Positions 53,787 to 63,223 of a stretch of 64,000 nt of DNA are shown one piece after another; within the stretch, counting starts at the first letter, position 1; each line of letters begins with the position of its first letter. The stretch is from NCBI GenBank assembly GCA_016718505.1, contig JADKDE010000004.1:1-64000 (forward strand), in the 5' to 3' direction. This DNA is from Saprospiraceae bacterium (GTDB taxonomy: Bacteria; Bacteroidota; Bacteroidia; Chitinophagales; Saprospiraceae). A model generated the notes under the pieces. That model was not told where the DNA came from. It did no database searches and was given only the letters and a program-made list of their open reading frames with translations. The position numbers and the translations under genes were made by a program.

Positions 53787-54682
53787 ATGGAAAAAATATT
53801 GGTAATAGGAGCTGGCACAATGGGAAGTGGAATAGCCCATGTATTTGCGATGTCTGGATTTAATACGACCATAGTTGATATTTCTGAAATGCAATTGCAA
53901 AAAGCAAAGTCCACTATTGAAAAGAATCTTGATCGCCAAATTGCCAAAGGGACTCTCACAAATGAAATGAAGTCCGAAACTATGGAAAGATTAACGTTTG
54001 AAATGAATCTAGAAGAGGTCGCTCACCATAGCGATTTGATCATCGAAGCAGCTACAGAACAGTTTGAGTTGAAAAGTAAAATCTTTAATACACTGAGTAA
54101 TATGACTGCTTCCAATGTTATATTAGCGACCAATACATCTTCGATTTCCATTACAAAATTGGCTAGCCACGTAAAGAATCCTGAACGGGTGATCGGTATG
54201 CATTTTATGAATCCTGTGCCTATCATGCAGCTACTCGAGGTAATACGGGATATAATACAAGCGATGAAGTTTGTACCCAGATTATGGATATAAGTCGCAA
54301 GCTTGGAAAGACGCCGGTTCAAGTTGAAGATTATTATGGTTTTGTGAGCAATAGGATATTGATGCCTATGATTAATGAGGCTATAATTACATTGTTCGAG
54401 GGAGTCGCTGGAGTAGAGGAGATTGATACGGTGATGAAATTAGGCATGAATCACCCAATGGGACCACTCCAATTGGCTGATTTTATTGGTTTGGATGTAT
54501 GTTATTATATTCTAAATGTATTGTATGAAGGATTTAAAAATCCTAAATATGCTCCTTGCCCTTTGCTTGAAAATATGGTATTGGCAAATAAATTGGGTGT
54601 AAAATCTGGTGAGGGATTTTATATATATAATGCCGAAACCAAGGAAAAAATGGTTTCACCTCACTTTTTAACTAAAAATTAG
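53787..54682 (+). CDS. 3-hydroxybutyryl-CoA dehydrogenase, broken by a single-base frameshift
   Basis: Two overlapping frames make one protein of about 298 residues. The first has the NAD-binding EKILVIGAGTMGSGIAHVFAMSGFNTTIVDIS, ATEQFELKSKIFNTL, LATNTSSISITKLA and the catalytic-histidine segment VIGMHFMNPVPIMQLLEVI. The second continues with RGYNTSDEV-like sequence, DISRKLGKTPVQVEDYYGFVSNRILMPMINEAI, MKLGMNHPMGPLQLADFIGLDVC and GEGFYIY. It oxidises or forms 3-hydroxybutyryl-CoA in beta-oxidation or butyrate-type metabolism. The frame is restored by one more G in the GGG at 54247-54249. All motifs survive, so the break is more likely a sequence error than decay. Confidence 0.9.
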
Positions 54683-54691
54683 TCTTAGATT

Positions 54692-56026
54692 TTATTCTTT
54701 GTAAAAAATCCATTTGCCCAGTTCTTTGAAACTGGCCTTCTTGCCATACATTAAAATACCTACTCTATAAATCCTTCCTGACAGCCAGACGAAAAACCAA
54801 ACGCCTAAAATCAGTAAGAAAACAGAAAGTAAAACCTGCCAAATCGGAGGAGAAAATGCCAAACGAGCTGGCATAACAATGGGGCTAAATAGGGGAAAAA
54901 TTGAGGACCACAATGCCAGAGGCGAGTCGGGATCTCTTACTGCTACGGTCATGATATAAAAAGCTAGGATGATTGGAATGGTTATGGGCAATACCAAAGA
55001 TTGTCCCTCCTGTATATCATCGCCAACCGCTGATCCAACCGCTGCGAATAGTGACGAGTAGATGATCAATCCACCTAGAAAATATAAAATAAACATTGGT
55101 AATAAATACCACCACTCGATTTGCGTTAATTCATGCATTAATTGAGACATCATTACGCGAATATCGTCAGGATCTATGCTAGAGCCTGCTTTTTTCATTT
55201 CTTCAAGGTCAGTGGGCTGTGGAATGTCAACAAATAACTGAAAGACTGTGGTAGCTAGCAAAAATATCGCAATCCAAATGATAATTTGTGTGATGCCAAC
55301 AGCAGTGACGGCAATTATTTTTCCGAGCATGAGTTGCATGGGTTTGACCGAAGAAATCATGACTTCCACGATTCTATTTGTTTTTTCTTCCATGACGCTT
55401 CTCATGACGTTGCTCCCATTGATAAAAAGAATGAGATACATTAAAAAACCCATAATACCTCCGATACCACTGGCTACTGCGGTACGTAGATTGCTATAGT
55501 TGGTTGAAGCGATATTTTTACCATCCGTGACTGAAATTTCTGGGTTGATGCTGATGTCAACTTCAAGATTTTTAATCAAATTCTCATCAAGTCCTAGCGA
55601 TTTAATCTTATAATCCTCAATCCTTTTAGAAAAGGTGCGTTCGATGGTGTTTTCAATGTTGATATTTATTTGTTTTTTACTAACATACTGTATCGAATGG
55701 CTGGTAGAATTTGGGTCTGAAAAAGGAGGAACTATGACCAGTGCGTCAAATCCGTCTTTCAAATAGGTTTGGCGAGCATCTTTGGCCGATTTTGAATAAA
55801 ATGTAAAGTACATTTTCTTTGTATCCTTGATGGTCTTTTGGAAAATATTACTTTCGTCCACAATGGCAATTTTCATCTTATCATCTGATTGATAACTGAT
55901 TATAAATGCAAGAACAGTCGAAAGGGCAGCTATCAACAGTGGGGTCAAAATGGTGATTAAGAAAAATTTCTTATTAAAAACCCTTGTTTTATATTCTCTT
56001 TGAATGATTAGCCAAAGTTTTTCCAT
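54692..56026 (-). CDS. ABC-2 type transporter permease (NatB-like)
   Basis: Permease of 444 residues. One N-terminal helix (about 22-45, FFLITILTPLLIAALSTVLAFIISY) precedes a long outside domain. Five helices follow, with the conserved MRSVMEEKTNRIVEVMISSVKPMQLMLGKIIAVTAVGITQIIIWI, then LGGLIIYSSLFAAVGSAVGDDIQEGQSL and the ends. This is the layout of ABC-2 exporters of the NatB/YhaP group, which export ions, lipids or antimicrobial compounds. It lies 18 bp downstream of its ATPase on the same strand. The substrate cannot be inferred. Confidence 0.88.
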   Translation of the reverse strand: MEKLWLIIQREYKTRVFNKKFFLITILTPLLIAALSTVLAFIISYQSDDKMKIAIVDESNIFQKTIKDTKKMYFTFYSKSAKDARQTYLKDGFDALVIVPPFSDPNSTSHSIQYVSKKQININIENTIERTFSKRIEDYKIKSLGLDENLIKNLEVDISINPEISVTDGKNIASTNYSNLRTAVASGIGGIMGFLMYLILFINGSNVMRSVMEEKTNRIVEVMISSVKPMQLMLGKIIAVTAVGITQIIIWIAIFLLATTVFQLFVDIPQPTDLEEMKKAGSSIDPDDIRVMMSQLMHELTQIEWWYLLPMFILYFLGGLIIYSSLFAAVGSAVGDDIQEGQSLVLPITIPIILAFYIMTVAVRDPDSPLALWSSIFPLFSPIVMPARLAFSPPIWQVLLSVFLLILGVWFFVWLSGRIYRVGILMYGKKASFKELGKWIFYKE

Positions 56027-56044
56027 GATGAAAATCTTAAAATA

Positions 56045-56956
56045 TTATTCTGTGATTATATTATTTTCTTCTACTTGTTTAATGAAAATTTCGCCAATTG
56101 TTGGTAAAATTTCTTTAAATCCTGTGATGGGATTGCCATTTTGGATTTTTTCAGCCAACCATCTATTCATGGTGACTAGATCATTTTGAGTGATTTGTAT
56201 TGTATTATTATTTTTCTTGATGACTCCATTTTCTTGTAAAATAGATTCTGGAATCTCTTGTGCGAAATCCACGCGGAAGGCATTTTGCTTGAAATCTTGC
56301 CTGATTTGGTTTACCTCACCGCTCAGAATATTTTTCCCTTTATTGATTAGGACTATATTGTGACACATTTCTTCGACTTGCTCCATTCTGTGTGTAGAGA
56401 AAATTATCGATGTGCCATTCTGCTGCATTTTGATGATTTCATCTTGTATTAGCAATGAATTGATGGGGTCTAGTCCAGAAAAGGGCTCGTCCAAAATGAC
56501 CAATTTTGGTTCGTGAACGACGGTTGCAATAAACTGAATTTTTTGGGACATTCCTTTGGATAATTCTTCGATTTTTTTGTTCCACCAAGAAGTTATATCG
56601 AATTTTTCCAACCAATTTCCAACTTTAGCTTTCGCCTCCGTTACCGAAAGGCCTTTGAGCCGAGCTAAATAAATGAGGTGTTCGCCAACTTTCATTTTTT
56701 TGTATAGTCCGCGTTCTTCTGGCATATAGCCAATTTCTGACGGCGTATTGATATTCAAAGGCGTTCCATTGAATAGAATTTGACCTACATCAGCTTTTGT
56801 TATGCAAGTTATAATCCTAATTAGGGAAGTTTTACCAGCTCCATTAGGTCCAAGAAGGCCAAATATAGTACCGGAAGGAATATCGAAACTTATATGATCC
56901 ACAGCTGTATGGTTTGCATATTGTTTTACCACATTTTGAACAGAAAGTATATTCAT
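56045..56956 (-). CDS. ABC transporter ATP-binding protein (NatA-like)
   Basis: ATPase of 303 residues that powers the adjacent ABC-2 permease. Walker A is GPNGAGKTS (about 36-44), the Q-loop region precedes GYMPEERGLYKKMKV, the signature is LSKGMSQ (132-138), Walker B is LVILDEP (152-158) and the switch histidine is in IIFSTHRMEQVEEM. The C-terminal extension of about 85 residues after the nucleotide-binding domain is typical of the ABC-2 group (DrrA/NatA). It is likely to be expressed first in a two-gene operon. Confidence 0.94.
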   Translation of the reverse strand: MNILSVQNVVKQYANHTAVDHISFDIPSGTIFGLLGPNGAGKTSLIRIITCITKADVGQILFNGTPLNINTPSEIGYMPEERGLYKKMKVGEHLIYLARLKGLSVTEAKAKVGNWLEKFDITSWWNKKIEELSKGMSQKIQFIATVVHEPKLVILDEPFSGLDPINSLLIQDEIIKMQQNGTSIIFSTHRMEQVEEMCHNIVLINKGKNILSGEVNQIRQDFKQNAFRVDFAQEIPESILQENGVIKKNNNTIQITQNDLVTMNRWLAEKIQNGNPITGFKEILPTIGEIFIKQVEENNIITE

Positions 56957-57035
56957 ACAATGATTAAATTAATTGGGAACCCAAAATTACAATTTTTTCA
57001 GGGCTATATGAAAAATTTCGACGAACGACACTTTT

Positions 57036-57071
57036 TTAAAGTAAAAGAGCAGCCTGAAATTCAAGCTGCTC
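57036..57071 (-). terminator. Intrinsic terminator after the 1062-residue HYR gene
   Basis: On the minus strand, stem GAGCAGC (57065-57071) / GCTGCTC (57047-57053) is followed by TTTTACTTT. It lies 26 bp after the stop of the minus-strand gene. Confidence 0.75.
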
Positions 57072-57096
57072 AATCTCACTAAATTTATTATATAAC

Positions 57097-60000
57097 TTAT
57101 TCCATTAATAGAACTTTTGATTGGAAGATGGTCTCATCAGCTGAAAGACTGATAAAATACATACCTGCCGATCTAAATTTATCTTTCGTTAAAATTACAG
57201 ATTGAATTCCTCTTTGAATATTTATCTTTTGTTTGAAAATAATTTTTCCGGTTAAATCCGCGATGCGCAATTCTCCATGATTTTCTTTTTCACTCTTAAT
57301 ATTAACGTTTATGAATTCTGAAAATGGATTCGGATAAACGCTAAAATATTCTGAAGATGCTTTAGACTTGATCTTGAATTCAATTGGATTAATTGTCGAT
57401 TGATCGGTCTCGAAAGCCAATTTTTCAAACGTTTCAACTTCATTTTCGGTGACAATACGCGTACCAGGACAAATACCTTCTGGATCTGTGACCAGAACTT
57501 TTGTGGTACAGTAATCGCTATTTCCACTTAAATCTTTTGCAAAAAGCTTTATTGGTCTAGAACCTACCATAGCACAATTAACGGTAGCTGGCTCTGTCCA
57601 GAATTGAATACTATTCGGTGGAGTACAATTATCAGTACTATTTTTATTCAATAAAAGGGGATCGATATTCATCTCTGTTATGGCCGTATTAAATACCAAC
57701 GGAATGGTCACTCCGTTTCTACAGTTTACGATCGGTGCTTGATTTTCCCTTACGATGATATTTTGATAACAATGATAAATACTACCCATGGCATTGATGT
57801 TGTATATAACCTGAGTAGTCCCTGTAGCAAAATACGCATTAACATTAGAGCCTCTTCCCATATTGTGGGTAATTTCGAATTGACTAAAGTCTCTAGGGAA
57901 GGCATTTGGCAAATTGAGTTCTATTCCATCGCATTGTCCCGTTGGAAGATTGATTGTTATGTTGCCTGGACACATCGCACCACTAGATAACATTCTGGCT
58001 AAGTGGCAATATTCTAAAGAATCGGTAATGGTAACATTTGTCAAGCAGTAATCAGTATTTCCACTTTGGTCGATTACGGTCAATGTTACATCGTTTATAC
58101 CCAAATTGTTGCAATTGAACGACGCTGGATGCGCAATAAAGGTCAAATTATTCGAAGATGTGCAATTGTCAGAACTGTGACCATTTAATAGTTTAGGATC
58201 TAAATCAATTTTTCCACCTTGGATACTGTCTTGAAGCAAATTTAAAATAACTCCATTTTTACAATTTGCGGTCGGCGCTGTAGTTTCCAAAAGTGTAACT
58301 TGCGTTTTGCAAGTATAAGATTTTCCTAGTGTATCTACTCCAGTGAAAATGATATTGTTTAATCCAATAGGGTAATGTCCACTGGCGTTGCCACCATTTT
58401 GTGCAGCAAATATAGAAGAATGAGTGATTGTAACAGGCCCAACATCTGGTAAAACCGTAGCATTTGGAATCTGAACAAAAATGCCCAAACAGCTATCCTT
58501 TGGTACCAACACCATTGTATCCTTAGGACATGCTATCAAAGGAGCTGAAGCGGTACATAAATTAGATGTATCGACTACTGAAACTGTCGCGTCGCAATAG
58601 TCCACATTGTTGGATAAATCATTGATTGACATTCTAACTGTATGACTTCCTAATTCATTGCAAGAAAAATTAGATTTACTTAAAGTGTAAGCCAAAGTTG
58701 AGAGACAATTGTCACTGCTGCCATTGTTTATATGATCTTTTGTTAAAATAGCTTGGATACCACCAACCGTCTGTCCAATATAAATTGTAGCATTCTTGCA
58801 TTTTGCAATTGGCTTGATGGTGTCAGCTATTAGAACTCGAATAACACAATGCGATGCATTTCCAGCTGCATCTGTAGCCGTAAATGTTATATTGGTGCCG
58901 CCAACAGGATACACTCCCGTTGCATTGGTTGTAGATCCAATTCCATAAGGGGAGTTATGAGTAACTACAAGACCATTTGATCGGTTGTCAGAAGCTGTGA
59001 CATCTAGTATTTTGAAAAATTGTCGGTCACAACTATCGGGATGTAAGAATCCAGATAATGTATTGTAAGGTGGACAAATTATTGTTGGCTTGATGGTATC
59101 TGGTGGACAAACGGCCATATTGGATTGAACGTCGATGGTTGAGACGCAATAATCTGTATTTCCAGAAAGATCAGTTACGTACATTCTCACTGTATTTAAT
59201 CCTAGATTATTACATGTGAAAGTATTGGGTTCCATCCTAAATCTAAGTTGGTGTCTTGGGGTGCAATTATCTTCACTACCTCTATCTAGAGCATTATCAA
59301 CCAATTGAATCATGTGATTTCCGTGTGGATCTGGCATCAGAGTTGTGATTAATTTAGCAATGCAATAAACTTTTGGTTTGATAAGGTCTTTTACTATGAC
59401 TTGCGTTGTGCAAGTTTGAATATTGCCACATTTGTCTTTGGCACTAAAAACAACCCAAGTTGTTCCAATAGGGTAGTAGCCACTGGCGTCAGAACCCGAA
59501 GCTGTGGCATATTTAGAATTATGATAAACGCTAACTTCCCCACAGTTGTCATAGACGCTTGGTACTGGAATATTTACATAGCCTTTGTCACAAGAATTTC
59601 CGCTAATGCTAGCGACAACAGAATAATTGCAAGCTATGGTTGGCAATACATTATCCATGACGACGATTTCTTGTCTATACGTCCAAATTCCCCCTGTATG
59701 CGGGTTGTTTGTCTGATAAGTACACCAGTCAATTACTGTCCAATCTCTCAATATTTTCTTGCAACCGCCAGTTGTAGGTGTGAAAACCCAGTCTTTATAT
59801 GTCCATGCATACATGGAACCACAAGGAGCAGTATTATTGGATACCCAAGGTCTATTATAAGGAGCTGGAAGATTTTCAGGCGAGACATTCGCATCGCAGC
59901 CATTGACTGTATAATTCGGTGGCCAAGTAATGTTTGGCTGAGTATTGGAATATCCATAAGATCGAACTACATGAATTTTCTGTGTACATGTATAGTGATC

Positions 60001-60285
60001 GTGATAGGTATAAATGTCCCATGTTTTTGTGATAACTCCTATACCACACGCATTTAATGTGCTGGTAATTTGAGGACCAACGATTGTAGGGGCATACCCA
60101 TTATCAAGAGGAATAGGCGAACCATAATCAGCTGGATCCCAAGTGTAAGTCAGACAATCTACTGTCACATCTTGAGGGCAAATAACAGGGAATCCACCTT
60201 CATCTCCGTGAGCGGACAAGTTATTGGAAAAGCCAATTAAAGAAACAAAAATAAGTAAGTAAAGACGTTTTGTAAAAAGAATCAT
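57097..60285 (-). CDS. HYR-repeat T9SS-secreted protein
   Basis: Surface protein of 1062 residues. A signal peptide (1-25, ending NLSAHG) precedes an N-terminal module that resembles part of the giant HYR protein (GGFPVICPQDVTVDCL; WPPNYTVNGCDANVSPENLPAPYNRPW; GCKK-x2-R-W-x-VIDWC near 173). Four tandem units of about 180 residues follow (starting about 301, 491, 668 and 848). Each contains a segment like NNLG-x-N-x-V-x-L-T-V-x-D-x-SGNTDYC and most an HYR segment (GIGSTTNATGVYPVGGTNITFTATDAAGN). The end is a type A T9SS sorting domain (YFSVYPNPFSEFINVNIK, GELRIADLTGKIIFKQ, SAGMYFISLS). The likely role is cell-surface adhesion or matrix. A strong terminator follows. Confidence 0.87.
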   Translation of the reverse strand: MILFTKRLYLLIFVSLIGFSNNLSAHGDEGGFPVICPQDVTVDCLTYTWDPADYGSPIPLDNGYAPTIVGPQITSTLNACGIGVITKTWDIYTYHDHYTCTQKIHVVRSYGYSNTQPNITWPPNYTVNGCDANVSPENLPAPYNRPWVSNNTAPCGSMYAWTYKDWVFTPTTGGCKKILRDWTVIDWCTYQTNNPHTGGIWTYRQEIVVMDNVLPTIACNYSVVASISGNSCDKGYVNIPVPSVYDNCGEVSVYHNSKYATASGSDASGYYPIGTTWVVFSAKDKCGNIQTCTTQVIVKDLIKPKVYCIAKLITTLMPDPHGNHMIQLVDNALDRGSEDNCTPRHQLRFRMEPNTFTCNNLGLNTVRMYVTDLSGNTDYCVSTIDVQSNMAVCPPDTIKPTIICPPYNTLSGFLHPDSCDRQFFKILDVTASDNRSNGLVVTHNSPYGIGSTTNATGVYPVGGTNITFTATDAAGNASHCVIRVLIADTIKPIAKCKNATIYIGQTVGGIQAILTKDHINNGSSDNCLSTLAYTLSKSNFSCNELGSHTVRMSINDLSNNVDYCDATVSVVDTSNLCTASAPLIACPKDTMVLVPKDSCLGIFVQIPNATVLPDVGPVTITHSSIFAAQNGGNASGHYPIGLNNIIFTGVDTLGKSYTCKTQVTLLETTAPTANCKNGVILNLLQDSIQGGKIDLDPKLLNGHSSDNCTSSNNLTFIAHPASFNCNNLGINDVTLTVIDQSGNTDYCLTNVTITDSLEYCHLARMLSSGAMCPGNITINLPTGQCDGIELNLPNAFPRDFSQFEITHNMGRGSNVNAYFATGTTQVIYNINAMGSIYHCYQNIIVRENQAPIVNCRNGVTIPLVFNTAITEMNIDPLLLNKNSTDNCTPPNSIQFWTEPATVNCAMVGSRPIKLFAKDLSGNSDYCTTKVLVTDPEGICPGTRIVTENEVETFEKLAFETDQSTINPIEFKIKSKASSEYFSVYPNPFSEFINVNIKSEKENHGELRIADLTGKIIFKQKINIQRGIQSVILTKDKFRSAGMYFISLSADETIFQSKVLLME

Positions 60286-60356
60286 AATTTGTCGTTTTTC
60301 CTTTTGAGTAAATGAAACGAATAATTGTTGCTATACTCTAAATAGTTAATACATCA

Positions 60357-60364
60357 CAAATATA
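60357..60364 (-). promoter_or_regulatory. Candidate -7 box of the 1062-residue HYR gene
   Basis: On the minus strand this reads TATATTTG (TAnnTTTG) with an ATTT-type element about 19 nt upstream. It implies a leader of about 65 nt. Confidence 0.4.
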
Positions 60365-60518
60365 TAATTTTAACTTATAAAATAAATCTTTATATCAAAT
60401 TTTAACAAATATAGAAAAGGAATAATATGTTGAATTTCAAGGACTTATAATACAAAAATTCTTAATATGAAGCCTGAAAATAGATTTTGAATATATTACA
60501 TGAAAAAGAATAAAACCA

Positions 60519-60731
60519 TCACTCTTCTTGTATTTTTTGTACCAATAATTCGGCATTTTTTAGCTTTTCTTTACAATACAACATGAGGGCTTTTGACTCT
60601 TCAAGCTTGGCTATTATCTGATCTATGGATAAACTTCCTGATTCCATCTCATGCAAAATTTTTTGCATTTTCGCGTAAGCCTCTTCGATAGAAAGGTCTT
60701 TTGGACCAGTGGTACTTTTTACTTTACTCAT
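60519..60731 (-). CDS. xseB: Exodeoxyribonuclease VII small subunit
   Basis: Helical protein of 70 residues from the ATG at 60731 (MSKVKSTTGPKDLSIEEAYAKMQKILHEMESGSLSIDQIIAKLEESKALMLYCKEKLKNAE). It matches the XseB pattern (YEEAxxxLExIVxxLExGxLxLxxxLxxYExGxxL) in a diverged form. It binds XseA to form exonuclease VII, which degrades single-stranded DNA. The start overlaps the last 8 bp of xseA, and an upstream in-frame start at 60770 would lie inside xseA, so 60731 is preferred. Confidence 0.88.
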   Translation of the reverse strand: MSKVKSTTGPKDLSIEEAYAKMQKILHEMESGSLSIDQIIAKLEESKALMLYCKEKLKNAELLVQKIQEE

Positions 60732-61971
60732 GGTTTTTAGATTTAAGGATGCTGCTAGTGATTTCACCATCGTGGAAAACGGTGGTAATGCCTTGATGTA
60801 TATTTATATCACCAGCACTGAGGATTTTTTTGTCGTTTTGAAATGTCATGGTGTATCCTTTTTTGAGGATTACAAGTGGATTATTAAGGTGAATATTCTG
60901 AAAGTTCATCTCGAGTTGGTGCTTTTGAGTTTGGAGATGTTGTTTGGCACCAAAAATCATTTTATAGAAAATTTCATCCAATTTATATTTGAAATTGGCT
61001 ATTTGACCCATTGCAGAAGAATTTAAGCGGTCTTGGATGGCTTCCAATCGATTGCTCGTGTTCCAGATAATATCTATTGATATCCTTTCTATATCTCTGC
61101 CTGTTTGGATAAGATTCGATTCAAATAAAACGATAGAATCTACCAAAAAATTGGCCACCGCAGTTGGTGTTTTTAAAGAAGTATGAGCAACTAAATCGGC
61201 AATTGTCTGATCGATTTCATGCCCAATACCAGTGATGATAGGCAGCTTAGAATTAGCGATAGCCTTGGCCAGCTCATAATCGTTAAAATCATTTAGATCC
61301 ATCTTCGAACCTCCTCCTCGAATGATAATAATCAAATCATAATCTGAAAAATGGCTGCTTATAGATTGGATTTGTTTGCTGATTTCAATCGGGGCCAGTG
61401 TACCCTGCATGCTCGCTTCAAATACGTGGATTGAAAACGAATAGCCGTAAGGATTTTCTAATAAATGGCTCTCAAAGTCCTTCCAACCAGCGGCATTTTT
61501 GGAGGTAATAACAGCCAGCTTTTGTGGCACCAGTGGAATGAATGTATTTTTTTGATTCTTATCTAGCAGCTTGTCTTTTGCAAGTTTATTGATTATTTCT
61601 TGCTTTTCTAATTCTAATTTACCTAGCGTAAAACTGGCATCTATATCTTTTATCACAAGACTTAAGCCAAATCGCTCGTGGTATTCTACTAGGACTTGTA
61701 TTTTTACCTCATAGCCTACTTGCAAAATTTCATCTGGAGAAAGGGGTGAATTTTTTTTTATCTTTTGAAAATCCGATGACCACAAACTTGCTCTCGATTG
61801 GGCAATGACTTCCTCCCCATAGTGATTTTTTTGGATCAATTCTAGATAAATATGCCCTCGAACGATTTTGACAGACGATAACTCAGCGGAAATCCAAATC
61901 GGCTCCGAAAAGTTTAAAGCTATGGCTTGTTTTATATAAGTATTGAGATCGTATAGTGATAAAAGTTCCAC
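60724..61971 (-). CDS. xseA: Exodeoxyribonuclease VII large subunit
   Basis: Catalytic subunit of 415 residues. The N-terminal OB-fold is seen in LSLYDLNTYIKQAIALNFSEPIWISAELSSVKIVRGHIYLELIQ. The catalytic part has LAVITSKNAAGWKDFESHLLENPYGYSFSIHVFEASMQGTLAPIEI, LIIIIRGGGSKMDLNDFNDYELAKAIANSKLPIITGIGHEIDQTIADLVAHTSLKTPTAVANFL, where the GGGSxxDLxxFxxxELAxA and GIGHExDxTIxD motifs are diagnostic. A coiled-coil part follows, then the end VILKKGYTM. Overlap with xseB (ATGAGTAA) implies translational coupling. sucC lies 5 bp upstream on the same strand. Confidence 0.95.
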   Translation of the reverse strand: MELLSLYDLNTYIKQAIALNFSEPIWISAELSSVKIVRGHIYLELIQKNHYGEEVIAQSRASLWSSDFQKIKKNSPLSPDEILQVGYEVKIQVLVEYHERFGLSLVIKDIDASFTLGKLELEKQEIINKLAKDKLLDKNQKNTFIPLVPQKLAVITSKNAAGWKDFESHLLENPYGYSFSIHVFEASMQGTLAPIEISKQIQSISSHFSDYDLIIIIRGGGSKMDLNDFNDYELAKAIANSKLPIITGIGHEIDQTIADLVAHTSLKTPTAVANFLVDSIVLFESNLIQTGRDIERISIDIIWNTSNRLEAIQDRLNSSAMGQIANFKYKLDEIFYKMIFGAKQHLQTQKHQLEMNFQNIHLNNPLVILKKGYTMTFQNDKKILSAGDINIHQGITTVFHDGEITSSILKSKNHE

Positions 61972-61976
61972 GTTTG

Positions 61977-63179
61977 TTATGCCAAAGCTTCTGTCACAAG
62001 TTGTGCAGCCTCTTTCAACAATATTGCGCTTTTAACTTTTAAACCGCTGTCATCTATTAATTTTTTTGCAATATCAGCATTGGTACCTTGCAACCTTACG
62101 ATGATCGGTACATTGATATTCCCCATATTTTTATAGGCATCAACAACCCCTTGAGCAACGCGATCACAACGAACGATACCTCCAAAAATATTGATCAATA
62201 TGGCTTTAACATTGGGGTCTTTTAGAATAATTCTAAACGCTTGTTCCACTCTTTCAGCATCAGCCGTACCTCCAACATCCAAGAAATTAGCAGGCTCTCC
62301 TCCAGATAGCTTTATGATGTCCATGGTAGCCATAGCGAGGCCAGCACCATTAACCATACAGCCTACGTTACCGTCCAGTTTTACATAATTCAAATCAAAT
62401 TCTTTTGCCTCTACCTCTGTTGGATCTTCTTCGTCGGTATCGCGCATCGCTTCTAAATCTGCGTGTCGATAAAGCGCGTTGTCATCAATAGAAACTTTAC
62501 TGTCCACTGCGATTATTCGGTCATCTCCAGTTTTTAGGCATGGATTTATCTCAAATAAAGAGGCATCTGAACTAACAAATGCTTTGTATAATTGGGCGAT
62601 AAATTTTACCATTTCGGCATAAGCTTTGCCACTCAATCCAAGATTGAAAGCTATCTTTCGACATTGAAAAGCCTGTATTCCAGCCAATGGATCGATATAT
62701 TCTTTATGCACTAGGTGGGGTGTCTTTTCAGCCACCGCTTCGATATCCATTCCGCCTTCTGTACTGTATATAATTACATTTCTTCGCGTTTCTCTGTCCA
62801 TAAGTATCGAAACATAAAACTCCTTGTTAGCATCGAAATCTGGTGCATAACAATCTTCTGCTATCAATACTTTTTTGACCAGTTTTCCAGGTCCTTCCAT
62901 GCTACCAGGAGTTTGGGGTGTCTTTAACATCATGCCCAAAATATTGCCAGCATAAGTCCTTAAGTCAGCTTCGTTTTTGGCCAATTTTACACCACCGCCT
63001 TTACCCCTTCCACCAGCATGTATCTGAGCTTTAACTACGCAATATTCGGTATTTGTCTCTTCTTTCAATCGTTGGTATGCTGATTCAGCTTCGCCAACAG
63101 TGGTAGCCACATATCCTCTTTGGATGGCAACACCCATACTACTTAATAACTCTTTACCTTGATACTCGTGGAGATTCAT
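61977..63179 (-). CDS. sucC: Succinyl-CoA synthetase (ADP-forming) beta subunit
   Basis: ATP-grasp subunit of 400 residues; with SucD it converts succinyl-CoA to succinate and makes ATP in the TCA cycle. Motifs: NLHEYQGKELLSSMGV, CVVKAQIHAGGRGKGGGVKLAKNEADL, VLIAEDCYAPDFDANKEFYVSILMDRETRRNVIIYSTEGGMDIE, FEINPCLKTGDDRIIAVDSKVSIDDNALYRH, GNVGCMVNGAGLAMATMDIIKLSGGEPANFLDVGG and ILINIFGGIVRCDRVAQGVVDA. It has normal length. SucD is not adjacent. Confidence 0.96.
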   Translation of the reverse strand: MNLHEYQGKELLSSMGVAIQRGYVATTVGEAESAYQRLKEETNTEYCVVKAQIHAGGRGKGGGVKLAKNEADLRTYAGNILGMMLKTPQTPGSMEGPGKLVKKVLIAEDCYAPDFDANKEFYVSILMDRETRRNVIIYSTEGGMDIEAVAEKTPHLVHKEYIDPLAGIQAFQCRKIAFNLGLSGKAYAEMVKFIAQLYKAFVSSDASLFEINPCLKTGDDRIIAVDSKVSIDDNALYRHADLEAMRDTDEEDPTEVEAKEFDLNYVKLDGNVGCMVNGAGLAMATMDIIKLSGGEPANFLDVGGTADAERVEQAFRIILKDPNVKAILINIFGGIVRCDRVAQGVVDAYKNMGNINVPIIVRLQGTNADIAKKLIDDSGLKVKSAILLKEAAQLVTEALA

Positions 63180-63223
63180 TGTTTATTTATTTTTTTTAAA
63201 AGCGAACAAAATTAAACTTATTA

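Noticed and set aside
59401..60057. Plus-strand frame of 218 codons opposite the HYR gene
   Set aside because: It has no start context, is antisense to well-recognised repeats and has an implausible cysteine- and isoleucine-rich composition.
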